From: Panorpa germanica
Taxonomy: Eukaryota > Arthropoda > Insecta > Mecoptera > Panorpidae
Assembly (NCBI GenBank): GCA_963678705.1
Contig: OY783223.1
Location: 6,386,001-6,450,000 of the forward strand
Length of the DNA: 64,000 nt
Direction of reading: 5' to 3'
Translations under genes and position numbers: made by a program
In this document: one piece after another, positions 1-13,530 of the stretch
Numbering within the stretch: the first letter of the stretch is position 1
How the letters are laid out: every line of letters starts with the position of its first letter
The notes under the pieces: model-generated
Databases searched by the model: none
What the model was told of the DNA's origin: nothing
What the model saw: the letters and a program-made list of their open reading frames with translations, nothing else

Positions 1-1546
1 TGTTAACTATAAACAATAACGGTTACTGTGAATTATTGATTTATAATAATTTTAAACAATTACTTTCGTTATAAAGTGTTTTTTTAAATAATTTCTTAAC
101 CTGAAAAGTGAAGGTACATTTTGAAGTTTAGAAATGACAGCGATTTAATACTATCTGCCAAATTTTACAAGGTATGTATGCTTATTTGTATTGTAAAATG
201 TTCTTCTATGATTCATTTAATGAAATAAACTTTAAATATAAGTACATTATGTTTACCTCGAAGAAATCTAACTCAACTATATTTGGTTTAAATTATTTTA
301 AATAAATAAGTAATTAAAACGTCAAAAAAACAAACGTATGTAAAAAAAACTAACCTAAATGTTGTGCTAACTAATTCAGTAGTTTTCCTACTAAATATCT
401 AACACCTAGAGCACAGCGGCATTCGTTTGTTTTAAGCCGTTTGAACAAAACATTCAACAGGTGATTTCACCTGATGCTGCGGCTGCTCTCTTGTGGTCCA
501 TGAGGTTAGAATACTGTTATGTTCACAAAGTTATGGATCACATATTTTATTCATGTCAAAAATAAAGTATGTTCTAAAAGTATCTATTACATAACTAGAC
601 TTATATGTATAACAAAAAAATCTGGTTTTTATTTTTATAAAAATCGTTTATATAAATATCAGTTTTAGGAGCCTTTAAAACAAAGAATACTACTGTAAAA
701 CATTTAATATATATTTTTGCTTATAACTTTTTTATTACAAAATTTACAACAAAAAGTTGTTAACAAAAGTTGTAGATAAAGTTATTATCTACAAAAAAGC
801 TCTTTACAAAATTTTTGTGGGAGTGATAGTTTTCAACATAAGCAAAGAAAATTATTACACTGTTATTTTCAATATGGCGACCGAATAGAGTCCTGAAAAT
901 TCAAATTCAAATTCAGGCCATGGAATGTCGAATAATTATAAAATAATAATTTCACTTGCTGTAAAAAATATAAAATAAAATTGAATAATTTGTTATTCCG
1001 AGAGTGAATTTATAAAATTAACAAATATTTTAATTAAAATAACATTAAAAAAAGTATAATTATTTTTAATTGAAATATAATGAAAACGCAAGAATAGAAA
1101 GGAATTATTTACAGTGTGGTACTGATACAAAACACTGCGATGTATTATGTGTGTGTGTGTCGTGTGTAAGAATTAGAACAAAGAAATTATTAAATATTAT
1201 AAAATAATATGAATACTACGGTCTTGTAATATAATGCTCTCATAATGGAATAACGAATGCAGTAAAAGTACAGTGCATATGTTAGAAGGTGTCGGATTGT
1301 CGGATTCAAATGGCAAGGCACCAACTGCTGAATTCAATACAAAACTACATTACATAAGAATTAGAACTAGAACATTTACATGACAAACAAATTGCTGCCT
1401 TCAATTCAATTTCAACAAACAATAAATAATTATTTCAATCTGAAAATGAAAAAATCACCTACGATGTATCATATTTTCTATATATACATTCCGTAAAAAA
1501 GTTCGATTCAAAAATTTTAATAAGTTGTCAATTTAATTTATATAAT
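1..1546. other. AT-rich non-coding DNA with one repeat
   Basis: I see no gene here. A segment at about 718-828 recurs, inverted and diverged, at about 19310-19412 and marks a dispersed repeat. It contains the words AAAGCTCTTTACAAAATTTT and AACTTTTTGTTGT or their complements in both copies. The rest is AT-rich sequence without open frames of note. Confidence 0.6.
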
Positions 1547-1948
1547 GCCGGTTTCACGCCAGAGAGACAGTTTTGTTGTCAAAAAGAAGAACAAAATCAT
1601 ATTTTGTTTTATTTTAAAACAGTTCTATTTTTCGAAAACAGACTGTTTACACTGAACAGACTGGTTTTATTTTTAGTGTTTTTCTGTGTGTCCTATAAAA
1701 ATTATAAACATGATAAACAACAACTGACAAGCGTAAATGTTCACAAAAAACAAAACTACGTATTCAAACCAAACAGACTAAAAAACAACAACAAACGTGT
1801 TTTCTTTTGATCTTATCGACTTCAGATGGGAATGTGTTTTGTTTACTAAAACAGCAACAAAAGACAAAAATGTTTTAAGAACTGTCTCTTTGGTGTAAAC
1901 ATTGGTGTTTTTGTTTAGAAAAATAAGTTTTTGTCGTGTTTTATTGAA
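1547..1948 (+). mobile_element. MITE, GCCGGTTTCAC family, copy 1 (lacks right end)
   Basis: This segment matches 43618-43968 over nearly its whole length. It begins with GCCGGTTTCACGCCAGAGAG, which is the complement of the right end of the second copy. Copy 1 stops before that right terminal repeat. The open frame at 1604-1810 lies wholly inside it and has no recognisable domain, so I treat it as chance. It is a non-autonomous DNA element of unknown superfamily. Confidence 0.7.
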
Positions 1949-3657
1949 TATGATTGTTTAATTGGATATTGCAGTAATAAAGACAGATCATTTATCCATA
2001 TTATATTAATCATTATTAAATAGTATATTAACTTTATATTTAAAATGATCCTAATACAGTATTCCTTAGACCATAGGATAAATAAAAAATATTTAAAAAT
2101 CCTAATATATCTTAAATGTTAGCAATTTTAATAATTAGAAAAGTGTTGTAACAGTCCTAAATAAATAATTCAGTCCCTGATTGCAATTGCACGACAACAA
2201 ATCGCACTGCATTTTAATTTGTTTATTTATGCAGTCGCATGCCTGCCAACGCCACAGTTAACAAAAACAACCTAGTAACATTAATCAAAAATGGACGCCA
2301 TTGCGTTTAATTTTTATTTTAGTCGTATTTTATAGCCTGCTTTAAAATCAAACACAGAATACAGAGGCGTAATTAGTTGTATCACACAACTATTTTTCTA
2401 GTTATCGATCTTTTTGTTCCGAATTATATTTTTTTACTGAAGTGAGGCTGGTTTTGAGTCTAGATACTTCCGGAGTGCAACATCATGTCAGTGATAATAT
2501 TTTGTCGTAATTAACACTTTAGTTACGTTCTTCTTTTTAGATTTATTAGGTAATTTGAGTATTAGATATGTAGGAAGACTTTTCTATAGCTAGAATGTTT
2601 TCCACCGGAAATACCAATAGGTGGCCGCCCTTAATATGTAGGCAACACATTTTTTTAATAGTTCTGAAGAAATAAAAACACTATAATCAGAAAATGTTCA
2701 TTCTGTGGTACAAGTACATATTTCCCGTTGTTATATTTGTTATTGGACATTTAAAAATAAAACAAAACACTATAATAGACATTTCATGTTTTAAATCATA
2801 TAAAAAACAAATTTCGACAAAGCACTTTCTCATAAAATAACTGCAAATTAAAAAAATATATATTTATCTACAATATGTTATGGTTTTAATTAATTTAAAG
2901 CTATTTCCAATTGGTTTTATATACAAATTTATTGAATATATAAACATACTTGCATAATATTCTCCAAAAACATCCAAAACTGCTTCCATTAGGTACTTCT
3001 CCAGCATAGGATATTGTCATATTTAAATGTGTTTAGTTATTCCAAAATTCACAGCACTTTTATTTAAATTCTAATATTAACAAAAAAAAAACACTATTTT
3101 AAGAAGCACTATTTCTCTATCACTAACATCTTATTAACATTTTACTTAACTAATATTTAATTCATAAATATTTTAAATAATTGTTACACTGACGCGTATG
3201 CAATACTCTTTTTATTTTTATTATTATTATTATTAATGTAATAATCGCTGGGTTTGTATAATAATAATAATAATAACAGTCAACTAAATTTAGTTTCGGA
3301 TATGCTTGTTCGGTATTTGTTAGATATGTTATTCGTTTTTTTTTTATTAAATGTAAATTATTTTAGTTATTACACTTGGATAAGCCACGAGTTATATGCA
3401 CTAGTACCACTGGTTATTCCTTGCGAGTTGCGACTGGCAGACCCCATTCCCCAGACCCCAGACCTGTTGCTTGTTGCTTGTGCTTGTGAGTTGTCAGTAT
3501 CAGCATGAACACCTGAAGAGCTTCTCCCACCACGTTAGCGGTCAACGGATCCAGTGCCGTGCAGAATAAGTGGATCCCAAAGTGCAAAAACGATTCCAAT
3601 GCTAAATTTATCGTTCGTATGTTGTTCTGTTTATTCTTTAACTACCAAATGACCCTT
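1949..3657. other. Non-coding AT-rich DNA with ATT/AAT microsatellite
   Basis: I see no supported gene. A trinucleotide run (ATT)n followed by (AAT)n lies at about 3215-3275. The open frames at 3254-3508 and 3414-3599 start in or next to this low-complexity tract and resemble no family I know. Confidence 0.5.
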
Positions 3658-4818
3658 AGGCCTATCGCACACTGCAAGCGTATTTAAGCGACTCGTGTGT
3701 TCTTTGCATGTGTTGTGTCACAATACATACATACCACGTACCGATACGACAGTACGCCAAATCAAACTTGTACAGAAGACGACTGATTGCAAACCATAGC
3801 CCCGAATCTGCCTGAACCAATTGCGAATGGAACTGTGTTGTTAGTGAGAGAAGGAATGTGAGAAAACACACGGCACAAACGAAACTAAACTGGTTTTGAG
3901 CACGTTTTCAGCGACTCTGTTTCTCGGTCGCAGGGCAAACTTGGTTGCATGCTTTTGATGGTGAATAATAGCAAGGTTACTGCAGTAATGGCATTTGGGT
4001 TAACCGAATTATATCACAAAACTTAATAGTTCGTAGGATGGTATAGGAATAGCGCTACTATTGGCACAACCGTATGATTTTTAGATAGTAACAACCTTCA
4101 AACGATAAGTGTCAAAATTTCATGACAAAAATCTGAATTTTTTCATTTCAACGAACAATTAAAACAATACTGTTATTCATATTTATAGATTTATTCCAGT
4201 AGATTACAATCTTTCTGTAAATTGTTTCGGCTATAAATGTTACTTTCGTTAAACCTACTTACTAAATTAAATTACACTTGCATGAGCGCCGGCAGAATTA
4301 CTTTCAGGGAGGTACATAAGAAAGGGTACATGAGGAGGACACTAAATTCATCGACAAAGTGTTGAATAAAATTAGACACGTTATATTTTTATTCAAATGG
4401 AGACTTTAGTAATAAAAATTAATTATTTAAGCTTTGTCTGTGTATTTACTTTCATGACGAGTGGGAGAGGGGGGGGGGGTTAATGTGAGAAAACACACGG
4501 CACAAACGAAACTAAACTGGTTTTGAGCACGTTTTCAGCGACTCTGTTTCTCGGTCGCAGGGCAAGCTTGGTTGCATGCTTTTGATGGTGACATCCTGAG
4601 CAAAGTTGTGCACAAATACTATTCAAAAGTATTTAAATACATACATACATACAAATACCTCATAATACGACTTAATAAAATCACATATTATGCTATTGTT
4701 AAAAGTTCTATAGAGTCACGAAACAAGACTCGACATAGCTCGTTTTTCGTTTTCGTTCGAAACTTCGTTGCGCGACTAGTTTGCAATCAGTTGATGACTC
4801 GTGTGCAGAGTGCCTAAC
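3658..4818. mobile_element. TIR element (TTAGGC...GCACAC ends), interrupted
   Basis: The left end reads TTAGGCCTATCGCACACTG and the right end is the complement of TTAGGCACTCTGCACACG, so the ends are inverted repeats. Internal parts match 40246-40650, for example the words GACTGATTGCAAAC and ACGAAACTAAACTG and the stretch around TATAGAGTCACGAAACA. A second element (3964-4482) lies inside it. A 105-bp stretch is present on both sides of that insertion, at 3857-3962 and 4483-4590. A related inverted fragment may continue to about 5060. The superfamily is not determined. Confidence 0.55.
3964..4482 (+). mobile_element. Dispersed element with 3' poly-G, copy 1
   Basis: It matches 6053-6640 closely, starting at AATAATAGCAAGGTTACTGC and ending in a G run after CATGACGAG. 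Partial relatives occur near 28538-28665, 45150-45240 and 51010-51130. No coding capacity is seen. The 105-bp repeated flank suggests the insertion, or a later crossover, duplicated the target. Confidence 0.65.
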
Positions 4819-5059
4819 ATAATTTATCATGAGAGCAAACTTTTACTTTCATTTTTATCGATACACCACTGTTATGAAAGAAACTATTGCATTATCTTCA
4901 TTTGGTTAAAATTCGCTGATATACGGTTCCAGTATGAGACCTTCGTAACGCCCGTATTCGGACGACTATGTCGCTTGCAGTGTGCGAAGGTTCATTACCT
5001 TTACAGGGTTCGGATAGGTAAAGCGTAGTAGCGCGTATACGTCTGGTCAAAATTCGCTT

Positions 5060-5440
5060 AAATACGTGAACTGTATTTTAAAGACATATATATTACCGCA
5101 TCAAAATATTGTATTGCATTTGTTCAACGTTTTTGTCGTTAGGCGTTTGCATTACATTCTTTTACACTTAATTCTACCAACTTACCATTACCATAACATT
5201 ACCTTTATTCTGATTGTCGTATTGTTATTCTCTTTGTCGACCACTGTACCGTTAAGTTTGCAACATTTTCAACTCCATTTCTCTCTTTACCTCTTTGTAC
5301 CTCCTTCTTCTCTGTACCTCTGGCATCCACGTCCTTCCTTCCTTGTCTTTCTTGTCTTGTCTTATATACACTTATCTAGGTGCTTACATTTCAATAATTA
5401 CACGGTGTGGTGATGATTGCTCCAATGAACAATTCTACAT
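5060..5440 (-). mobile_element. Probable 3' untranslated part of a Jockey-like LINE
   Basis: Read on the minus strand this stretch follows directly after the end of the LINE reverse-transcriptase frame at 5440-5770 and is purine-rich. Its base composition resembles the purine-rich LINE tail at 14310-15080. The plus-strand open frame at 5066-5413 is low-complexity (Leu, His, Tyr, Ser) and is the complement of this tract, so I do not accept it as a gene. Confidence 0.4.
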
Positions 5441-5770
5441 GATTAGGTTACTAGGTCCGAGGGTTTAGTCCTGCGAAGTCTTCGAACATCATTACTATCA
5501 AGCAACATTTGCGTCACGGCGATGTTTTCGTGGTTACGAAGTCTCAACTCGTGATTTGCTACTATAGATTTGATTTCTTCTCCGACTGTGTTAATCTTCA
5601 GGTCTCTATGTATGTCATCATTGCGGATATACCACGGTGCATTAACTATTCCTCGCAGAACTTTATTTTGGAACGTTCGATTTCTAGCTTTAGCATTTGT
5701 TTATATATAAGCAGTTTGTTTTCAATGTTTAGTTCACAGCGTCGCCCAATTAGCCAATACATATTTCTGT
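5440..5770 (-). mobile_element. Jockey-clade LINE fragment, ORF2 C-terminus
   Basis: On the minus strand one frame reads NKVLRGIVNAPWYIRNDDIH, then a region ending RRLRRTKPSDL and a stop. This is the typical C-terminal end of Jockey-clade non-LTR retrotransposon reverse transcriptases. Further upstream another frame gives IGRRCELNIENKLLIYKQML, which in intact relatives lies a little before the first block. A short piece between the blocks appears deleted, so the copy is dead. Only the last part of ORF2 is present, as expected for a 5'-truncated LINE. Confidence 0.8.
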
Positions 5771-5819
5771 ATTTTATGTTTTTATGTATTCATCTTTATT
5801 TGTGAACCCTACTTCCCAC

Positions 5820-6052
5820 CGTCACTGGATTTAATATTTATTTACATTTAGTAACTCATTGAAAGCCGATCACCTAGTGGTAATACCATGAACTATTTAG
5901 CCTGTACAATGCATTAACATAATAATAAAAGTACATACACATACTTATAGTTTAGTTTCATTTGTTGATGCAATAACGCAGCGCTTGCCAACGCCGATAC
6001 CTCGAAATCACCGTACTATTGTCCACTAGTCCATTACTCATGCGGACTTCCA
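5820..6052. other. Short non-coding spacer
   Basis: I see no gene or repeat boundary in this AT-rich spacer between the LINE fragment and the next dispersed element. Confidence 0.4.
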
Positions 6053-6640
6053 AATAATAGCAAGGTTACTGCAGTAATGGCATTTGGGTTAACCGAATTA
6101 TATCACAAAACTTAATAGTTCGTAGGATGGCATAGGAATAGCGGTACTATTGGCAAAACCGTATGATTTTTAGATAGTAACAACCTTCAAACGATATGTG
6201 TTAAAATTTCATGACAAAAATCTGAATTTTTTCATTTCAACGAACAATTAAAACAATACTGTTATTCATATTTATGTTAAAATTTCATGATAAAAATCTG
6301 CATTTTTTCATTTCAACGAACAATTTAAACAATACTGTTATTCATATTTATAGATTTATTCCAGTAGATTATAATCTCTCTGTTAAATGTTTCGGCTCTA
6401 TAATGACTATAAGACTATAATGTTACTTTCATTAAGCCTACTTACTAAATTGAATTATACTTGCATGAGCGCCGGCAGAATTACTTTCAGGGAGGTACAT
6501 AAGAATTCATCGATAAAGTGTTGAATAAAATAAGACACGTTATATTTTTATTCAAATGGAGACTTTAGTAGTAAAAATTAATTATTTAAGCTTTGTCTGT
6601 GTAATTACTTGCATGACGAGGGTGAGGGGGGGGGGGGGGA
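6053..6640 (+). mobile_element. Dispersed element with 3' poly-G, copy 2
   Basis: This is the second long copy of the element at 3964-4482. It starts with the same AATAATAGCAAGG and ends in a G run. It carries an internal tandem duplication of about 75 bp (about 6200-6275 and 6276-6350, around the word AAATTTCATGA), absent from copy 1. Confidence 0.65.
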
Positions 6641-6910
6641 GAGTGAACATACTTACACCGTTCTCCCGGCGCCCATGTTACTTGCTTATTTACTAATTTG
6701 ATTTTATAAATTATGCCTTATTAACCATGATTTAATTTCTACAAAACTGCACCATATATTAATAAAGTTGACTACTGGGACCTCAAAGACTTATTTTATA
6801 TTTTATTAGTCGCAATATTATTTCTTGCAGTTTTATAGTAATTAAGACATGGTTTATAACCTCATTTGATTATATTTAAAAGAACAATTAGATTTTTATT
6901 AAATTATTGC

Positions 6911-7572
6911 AATGGGCTTGTGTCCTGTGTCTTAATAAAGTGGGTTACTAAAACCTCAAATGTTCAATTATTTTTTAATAACTCCTTATACGTTAGGAGA
7001 TATTAACAATTAAAAAAGTCATTTTGTCTCTTTAATTATTAAAGGGATTTAACATTGTACTACATTCCAAATGTATACGTGTTCTCACAACCGTTGGTTG
7101 CTATCTCTTTTATACAACAGAGCGTAAAAGATGACAGAACTCTGACAAGTTTACAGGTTACCAACGTTACAGCTCATAAATCTCGGCTATATGTATTTAC
7201 ATATCAAATATTATTTACAACTATTTCAAGGAACAATAAAATTCCAATATTATGTCTGCCGTAACAGGGTTAAATAAAATAAAAACTTATCATTCTTTGA
7301 CTTGACTTGATTATTTCGACTACCAGCAGCTACAAAATATTACCACAGCACTGATCTACTCAACAAATAACTGACGTATACAATGCATTTCACGTCATAC
7401 AAATATGGCCGACCATTTCTAGCGCTAAAACTACAATTCAAACTTTTAATTGCTATATCTCCGTCAACATTTAGATATTTAATAAAATAGACACGCCAAT
7501 ACACATTTATTAACATCAATTTCAATCAGCAATTGAAAAATCGACCACTAAAAAATGAGGACACAAGCCATT
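6911..7572 (+). mobile_element. MITE family GGGCTTGTGTCC, copy 1
   Basis: This is one of eight copies of a roughly 610-660 bp element whose left end is AATGGGCTTGTGTCCT and whose right end is its complement. This copy is full length; its right end has lost one C. The open frames at 7055-7264 and 7340-7525 lie inside it, and the second recurs at 56499-56693, so they are repeat-borne and not host genes. No consistent target-site duplication is visible. Confidence 0.85.
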
Positions 7573-9414
7573 AATAAATTTAATAAACCCACTGAGATTT
7601 TTTGTGTATTAGTGTCTTACATTTAAAGCACAACTCAAATAGCTGCACGATGCAATAAAGTTAGTTCCGCTTTATTGGACTTTTTAATGAATTATTTTAT
7701 AATTTATTACATTATTACAACATGGTTCTATTTTATATTAATGCTGCAATGAAATATTGCACCAGTGGAAACGCATTCTTGTTATCATTCATTCTTACAT
7801 ATTTTCATTCACATTTATAAAATTTTCTCCAATAATTTCGTTTCAAATTTAATCAATAGTATACTTTTAAGTTTTTAAAATTGTCTTAAAAAGTTAGCAC
7901 AGAAATAAACCTTTTATATTTATACTAAGTATTCTAGTGCATTAATTTAACGCAATAAAAGATTGGCAGCACTTACTAGCTGTTTATTGTTTTTTAATAT
8001 AAAAACTACAACCATAGAAAAGTGTAATTCTAGCGTAAAATTGTATATACTGAAATTGGTGTTGCTTTATTCGATATATGAATAAAATTTAATTGATTCT
8101 TGCTGCTTAAATAATGCATTTTCTTTTAGTTTAGATTTTAACACAATTTTTAGCTTGTTAAATTAATGACAGGTTGCTGAACTCATAATTATTATTATCA
8201 CTGTAAGTGGTAATGTTAAATAACTTTAGCGATAACTATGGGTTCAGCAACTGGCCCATGAGGGCCCTTATAAGCCTAATGGTGTAATATATATTATATA
8301 AGGAAAAAACTGTATTAAGAACTTCAGAGCTTATATACTGTAGCACATAAATTGTATGCCTTAACTTTTAACCTAGTTCAATTGTTAAAAATCAATGTGT
8401 TAATTTCTACTGTATAACAGGTTGCAGATTTTTCAGGCGCATTTAAATTACTAGTTAAGCATTATAATCAGTGCCGCATCAATCTTAAAATTTGCTGTTA
8501 ATCACAATTCTTAGAATGAAAAAGATAATGCCAGGAGCCAAGGCTTAATAATCCAGAGCTGATTACAATCATAAACTTTTCAGCTTTATAAATATCTTGG
8601 TGCATATATTATATATTCATTTAAATCTATTTTTAAAAATAAATATATTTTATTCTTATGTTATTATCTTATAACTAATAGTGAAACACGGCCTGAGGTT
8701 TCAAGAGGTAGATTTTGTCATTATTAAACAATTGTCATATTTGCAATTGTTTATTTTTAATGTTTAACTCAATAAAAACATATAATTATAATTATTATAT
8801 TATAAAAATTACCAAACATTTATAATTTTGATTCCTTAAATTTTTATTTTTATAACTATATATATATCTTAACTAATTTTAATTAATTCTTTTTTTTTTT
8901 TGACATGCCTAAATAGTTTAATTTTGATTTACTTATTAAATTTATTTATTAAACACAAATATGTCAAAAAATTTCTTACATACGATATAAAACAGAGATT
9001 GAAATTGGATTATTCAGTTAGTTCATTTAAATTAAGTGGTAGCAAAGAATGGCTGCAACAATTATCACCTACTTCATTATCTAAAGATTTTACTCAGAAC
9101 AGAATCTTAATATTAAATAAATAAAGTAAGCGTAATGTATTGCATAAGCTCCAGGCGTACTACTATTGAAAATATCACAAATAAATTGTTGCGAATTGTT
9201 TTTCGATTCTATTTTCTTGAAATAATGACTCAGGCCTCTCACCAGGGATCAAACTGTAGAAAAGGGCTTACCGTAAATTAATTTCACAGTATGATATTAT
9301 TAGGGAGAGTTGAAACAAAACAACGAATCTTTGAAATAAGGGCGAGGAGGTGCCTGTAATATTATGAGACCGACCCTGATTATTATCATAAAAATGTAAG
9401 AGTCTGTATATCTA
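7573..9414. other. AT-rich intergenic DNA, one unexplained open frame
   Basis: Mostly featureless AT-rich DNA. One frame on the plus strand (about 8926-9124) stays open for some 65 codons and ends at a stop after a segment reading SKEWLQQLSPTSLSKDFTQN. It is preceded by a T-rich tract and AATAG, which would fit a splice acceptor. I recognise no family and found no partner exon. Confidence 0.35.
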
Positions 9415-9422
9415 CTAGTAAC

Positions 9423-9982
9423 CAGAGCGGATTAAACAAGCGAAGGGCTTCTAGCAAAAATATGATTGTAATTTCATTATATTTACAGCTGCCTTGTCAC
9501 AACGAGTACTTGTGCATAGTTCCATACTCTTCCCAGTAAACAATTTGGTGAAATGTTCTCTTCTCTCTAGTCTATCACTATTTCACTTCAATTATAGTTC
9601 GCATCAACTTTATCTTCATTTGTATTCCGACAGGTAGAGTGGTTCCATCATCTGTAGCCGATAAAACAGACATTTCATATGAACGACTGTGAGAAACTGA
9701 ACTATAAATGAACTCTTTCATGACAAAAAAATCATACGCATCTTCAATATGATGTCAAAGTGACTCCAAAATGTTTACTGGTTACAATTTATAAAATTGC
9801 AGTTTATACTCATAAAATTTCTGGACCGCGTGAAATTTTTGTAATGTAGCATGGCATTACCCAGTTATTGCTAGACATCTGAAAAAAGTATTTCAACCAA
9901 TTTTTACAAGCTAAACATTTGCTGCTCTAGGTGCGGTGCCCGTAGCATTTACTATTAATGCTATATAGCTAATCCTGCACTG
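9423..9982 (+). mobile_element. hAT-type MITE with perfect 8-bp target duplication
   Basis: The element starts CAGAGCGGATTAAAC and ends CTAATCCTGCACTG, which are inverted repeats of the CAGTGCCGGATTAA type found in hAT elements. It is flanked by the identical octamer CTAGTAAC at 9415-9422 and 9983-9990. A second MITE (9532-9781) is inserted within it. The remaining sequence aligns with the copy at 19886-20254. It is non-coding. Confidence 0.85.
9532..9781 (+). mobile_element. CCCAGTAAAC MITE, copy 1, nested in the hAT MITE
   Basis: It starts CCCAGTAAACAATTTGG and ends TGTTTACTGG, an inverted repeat. It aligns with 10303-10552 and 50781-50990. It interrupts the hAT MITE 9423-9982, so it is the younger of the two. 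Confidence 0.8.
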
Positions 9983-10302
9983 CTAGTAACCTTGAATAGG
10001 TTACTACCTTAATAGATATTAGATAATGTCAATAAGTTATAACTGTTGCATATCACTTTAACTGCAGGCATAAATACATCAAATGTATGGAAAGAACATA
10101 ACCAGACATTATTGCGAATCGCTACCACTTAATTTGAACGTTTTAACTGAATATTAAAGGTTATTATTGAAGCAATCTGTTCTTAAAATCTGCAAGCATG
10201 TTTCTTAGATATAATATAACTTTGTTAACTCAATCAGATCAGTGGTCGGCAACTTGCGACTGTTTGGCTATTTGAGAGAGTAGATACTGTACTATACATA
10301 TA

Positions 10303-10552
10303 TTACCCAGAAAACAATTTGGTGAAGTGCCCCATTTTGTGACGTTTCTCTCACTATTTCACTTCAATTATAGTTCGCATCAACTTTATCTTCATTTGTA
10401 TTCCGACAGGTGCAGTAATTTCGCCATCCGTAGCCGATAAAGTAGACATTTTATATGAAAAAATGTGAGAAACTGAACTATAAATGAACTCTTTTATGAC
10501 AAAAAAATCATGACGCATCTTCAGTATGATGTCCGAAATGTTTACTGGGTAA
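10303..10552 (+). mobile_element. CCCAGTAAAC MITE, copy 2, TA-flanked
   Basis: The ends TTACCCAG and CTGGGTAA are inverted repeats and are flanked by TA on each side (10301-10302 and 10553-10554), compatible with a Tc1/mariner-type target. About 250 bp, non-coding, close to the copy at 9532-9781. Confidence 0.75.
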
Positions 10553-11179
10553 TAAGTTTGCCGACCAATGAACTAGACTGTTTAAATATTATTACTTAAA
10601 TATAATACATATTTGACGACTAACAATATATATACTAATAAATTTTTCCATTTTTCAACAATATGTCCGACCATACAATATTTTCACTTGCATAAATATC
10701 TCAAACACTACATAATAAAATAGACATTTCTCTTATAAATAAATATAGCTTCTGTACAAAAATAAAACCTATACATATACATTAATATATTAATCTCAGG
10801 TATACCAATGTTAATAAATTTATTTATTTTAAAAATAATAATACATTTAAAAAAAAAACACTTAAAACGTATAAAATGTTAAAGGGATCAACTGCTATAA
10901 AAAATAACTTGTCTGTGACGTCAAATACTCTTCCTTCTATGAATTGCTATCTCTTTTATATAACAGAGGGTAAGTTCATTAAAAAGCAATGCAGACAGTA
11001 GTATAAAATGTATAAAAGTAGATAAGAACCAATTGTTCATGTTCTATACAGATGGAAGATAACAAGTAATAATAACAAAATCGTATCAAGTGTTTAAAAA
11101 AAAATCACACGATGGTTTCTTCGAGTCAACTTAAATACTGATGTGATAAAACGGAACGAAACAAAATAACTAAAACGGT
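10553..11179. other. Spacer downstream of LDH-A
   Basis: No gene is seen. The stretch lies 3' of the LDH-A stop codon and presumably includes its 3' untranslated region, but I cannot place the cleavage site. Confidence 0.4.
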
Positions 11180-12631
<1,452 letters not shown>

Positions 12632-12958
12632 CTTGAAATCTGAAATTTTTATAATAAATTTATAATCGAATTCTCAATACTCCTAACAAAATAACATTGT
12701 TTAAAACATATTTATTTTAATCTGTATAATCTGTATAAAAGAGTACGTTTATAAGACTTCTAAGCAATATACTTCAGCCTGGTTGAACGTATACAAATTT
12801 CAAAAGTATAATTAAAGATTATGTATTAAAATTCAATTAATATAAGCAAGCCATGTTAAGTCACACACAAATAAAAATAAAACAGGCAATTCAAAATCGA
12901 TTATTTATGCATTTATTATTTACTGAAAGTTATCAGAAAGTTTTTATCGAATATAAAT

Positions 12959-13530
12959 AAACTAGCTTTTACCCCCGTAGCAAGCGACGTCTGTTTTTTG
13001 TGAGTGGCTTGAATTTCATGTCAAAATTTAATTCCATTTTTAAATTGAAATAATAAATAAACTTGTCCTATATTAATTTTACATATAATAACAATTAATT
13101 TTTCATACAAACTGACTAAGAAAATATATTTTTTATATCAAAATAAAAAATATTTTCAATTTATGCGTTATTTGACCAACTTTTTTTCAAAATTTGGGAT
13201 TTTTTTTTTCGATTCGTAAATAAGTTACCAAGGTTAGCCTATATACAAAATTTCAACTTTTTACTCTCGGCAAATACTGCCCCCGTGCCAGAATATGAAC
13301 TTTCTCCAAAGTTTTGAGAAATGTCAGCATTGAATACCATTGAATACACATGCAAAATTTCAACTTTCTATCTTTTACGAATTAAAAGTAATACAGCAAA
13401 AAAGGGCTCACTTTTTTTCCAGTTTTTCCAGGTTTCCAGGAAATTCAGGGAAAAATCCGGGGACGCCAAAAGTCTTAGAATTTTTTTCTCTACGAAATAG
13501 GAAATTTTCAAAAACATTGACGGAGCCGTT
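12959..13530 (+). repeat. Dispersed repeat starting ACTAGCTTTTACCCCCG, copy 1
   Basis: It begins ACTAGCTTTTACCCCCGTAG and includes the words AACTTTCTATCTTTTACGA and TTTCCAGGAAATTCAG. The same blocks occur at 49893-50166 and, inverted, at 51795-52457, where the outer end reads as the complement of ACTAGTGTTTACCCCCGTCG. No coding capacity is seen and its class is unknown. It lies in the presumed first intron of LDH-A. The open frames at 13340-13576 and 13408-13593 belong to it. Confidence 0.65.

Noticed and set aside
5066-5413. 115-residue plus-strand open frame
   Set aside because: Low-complexity complement of a purine-rich LINE 3' region on the other strand.
7340-7525. Open frame nearly identical to one at 56499-56693
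   Set aside because: Both lie inside copies of the GGGCTTGTGTCC MITE and are broken in other copies; not a host gene.
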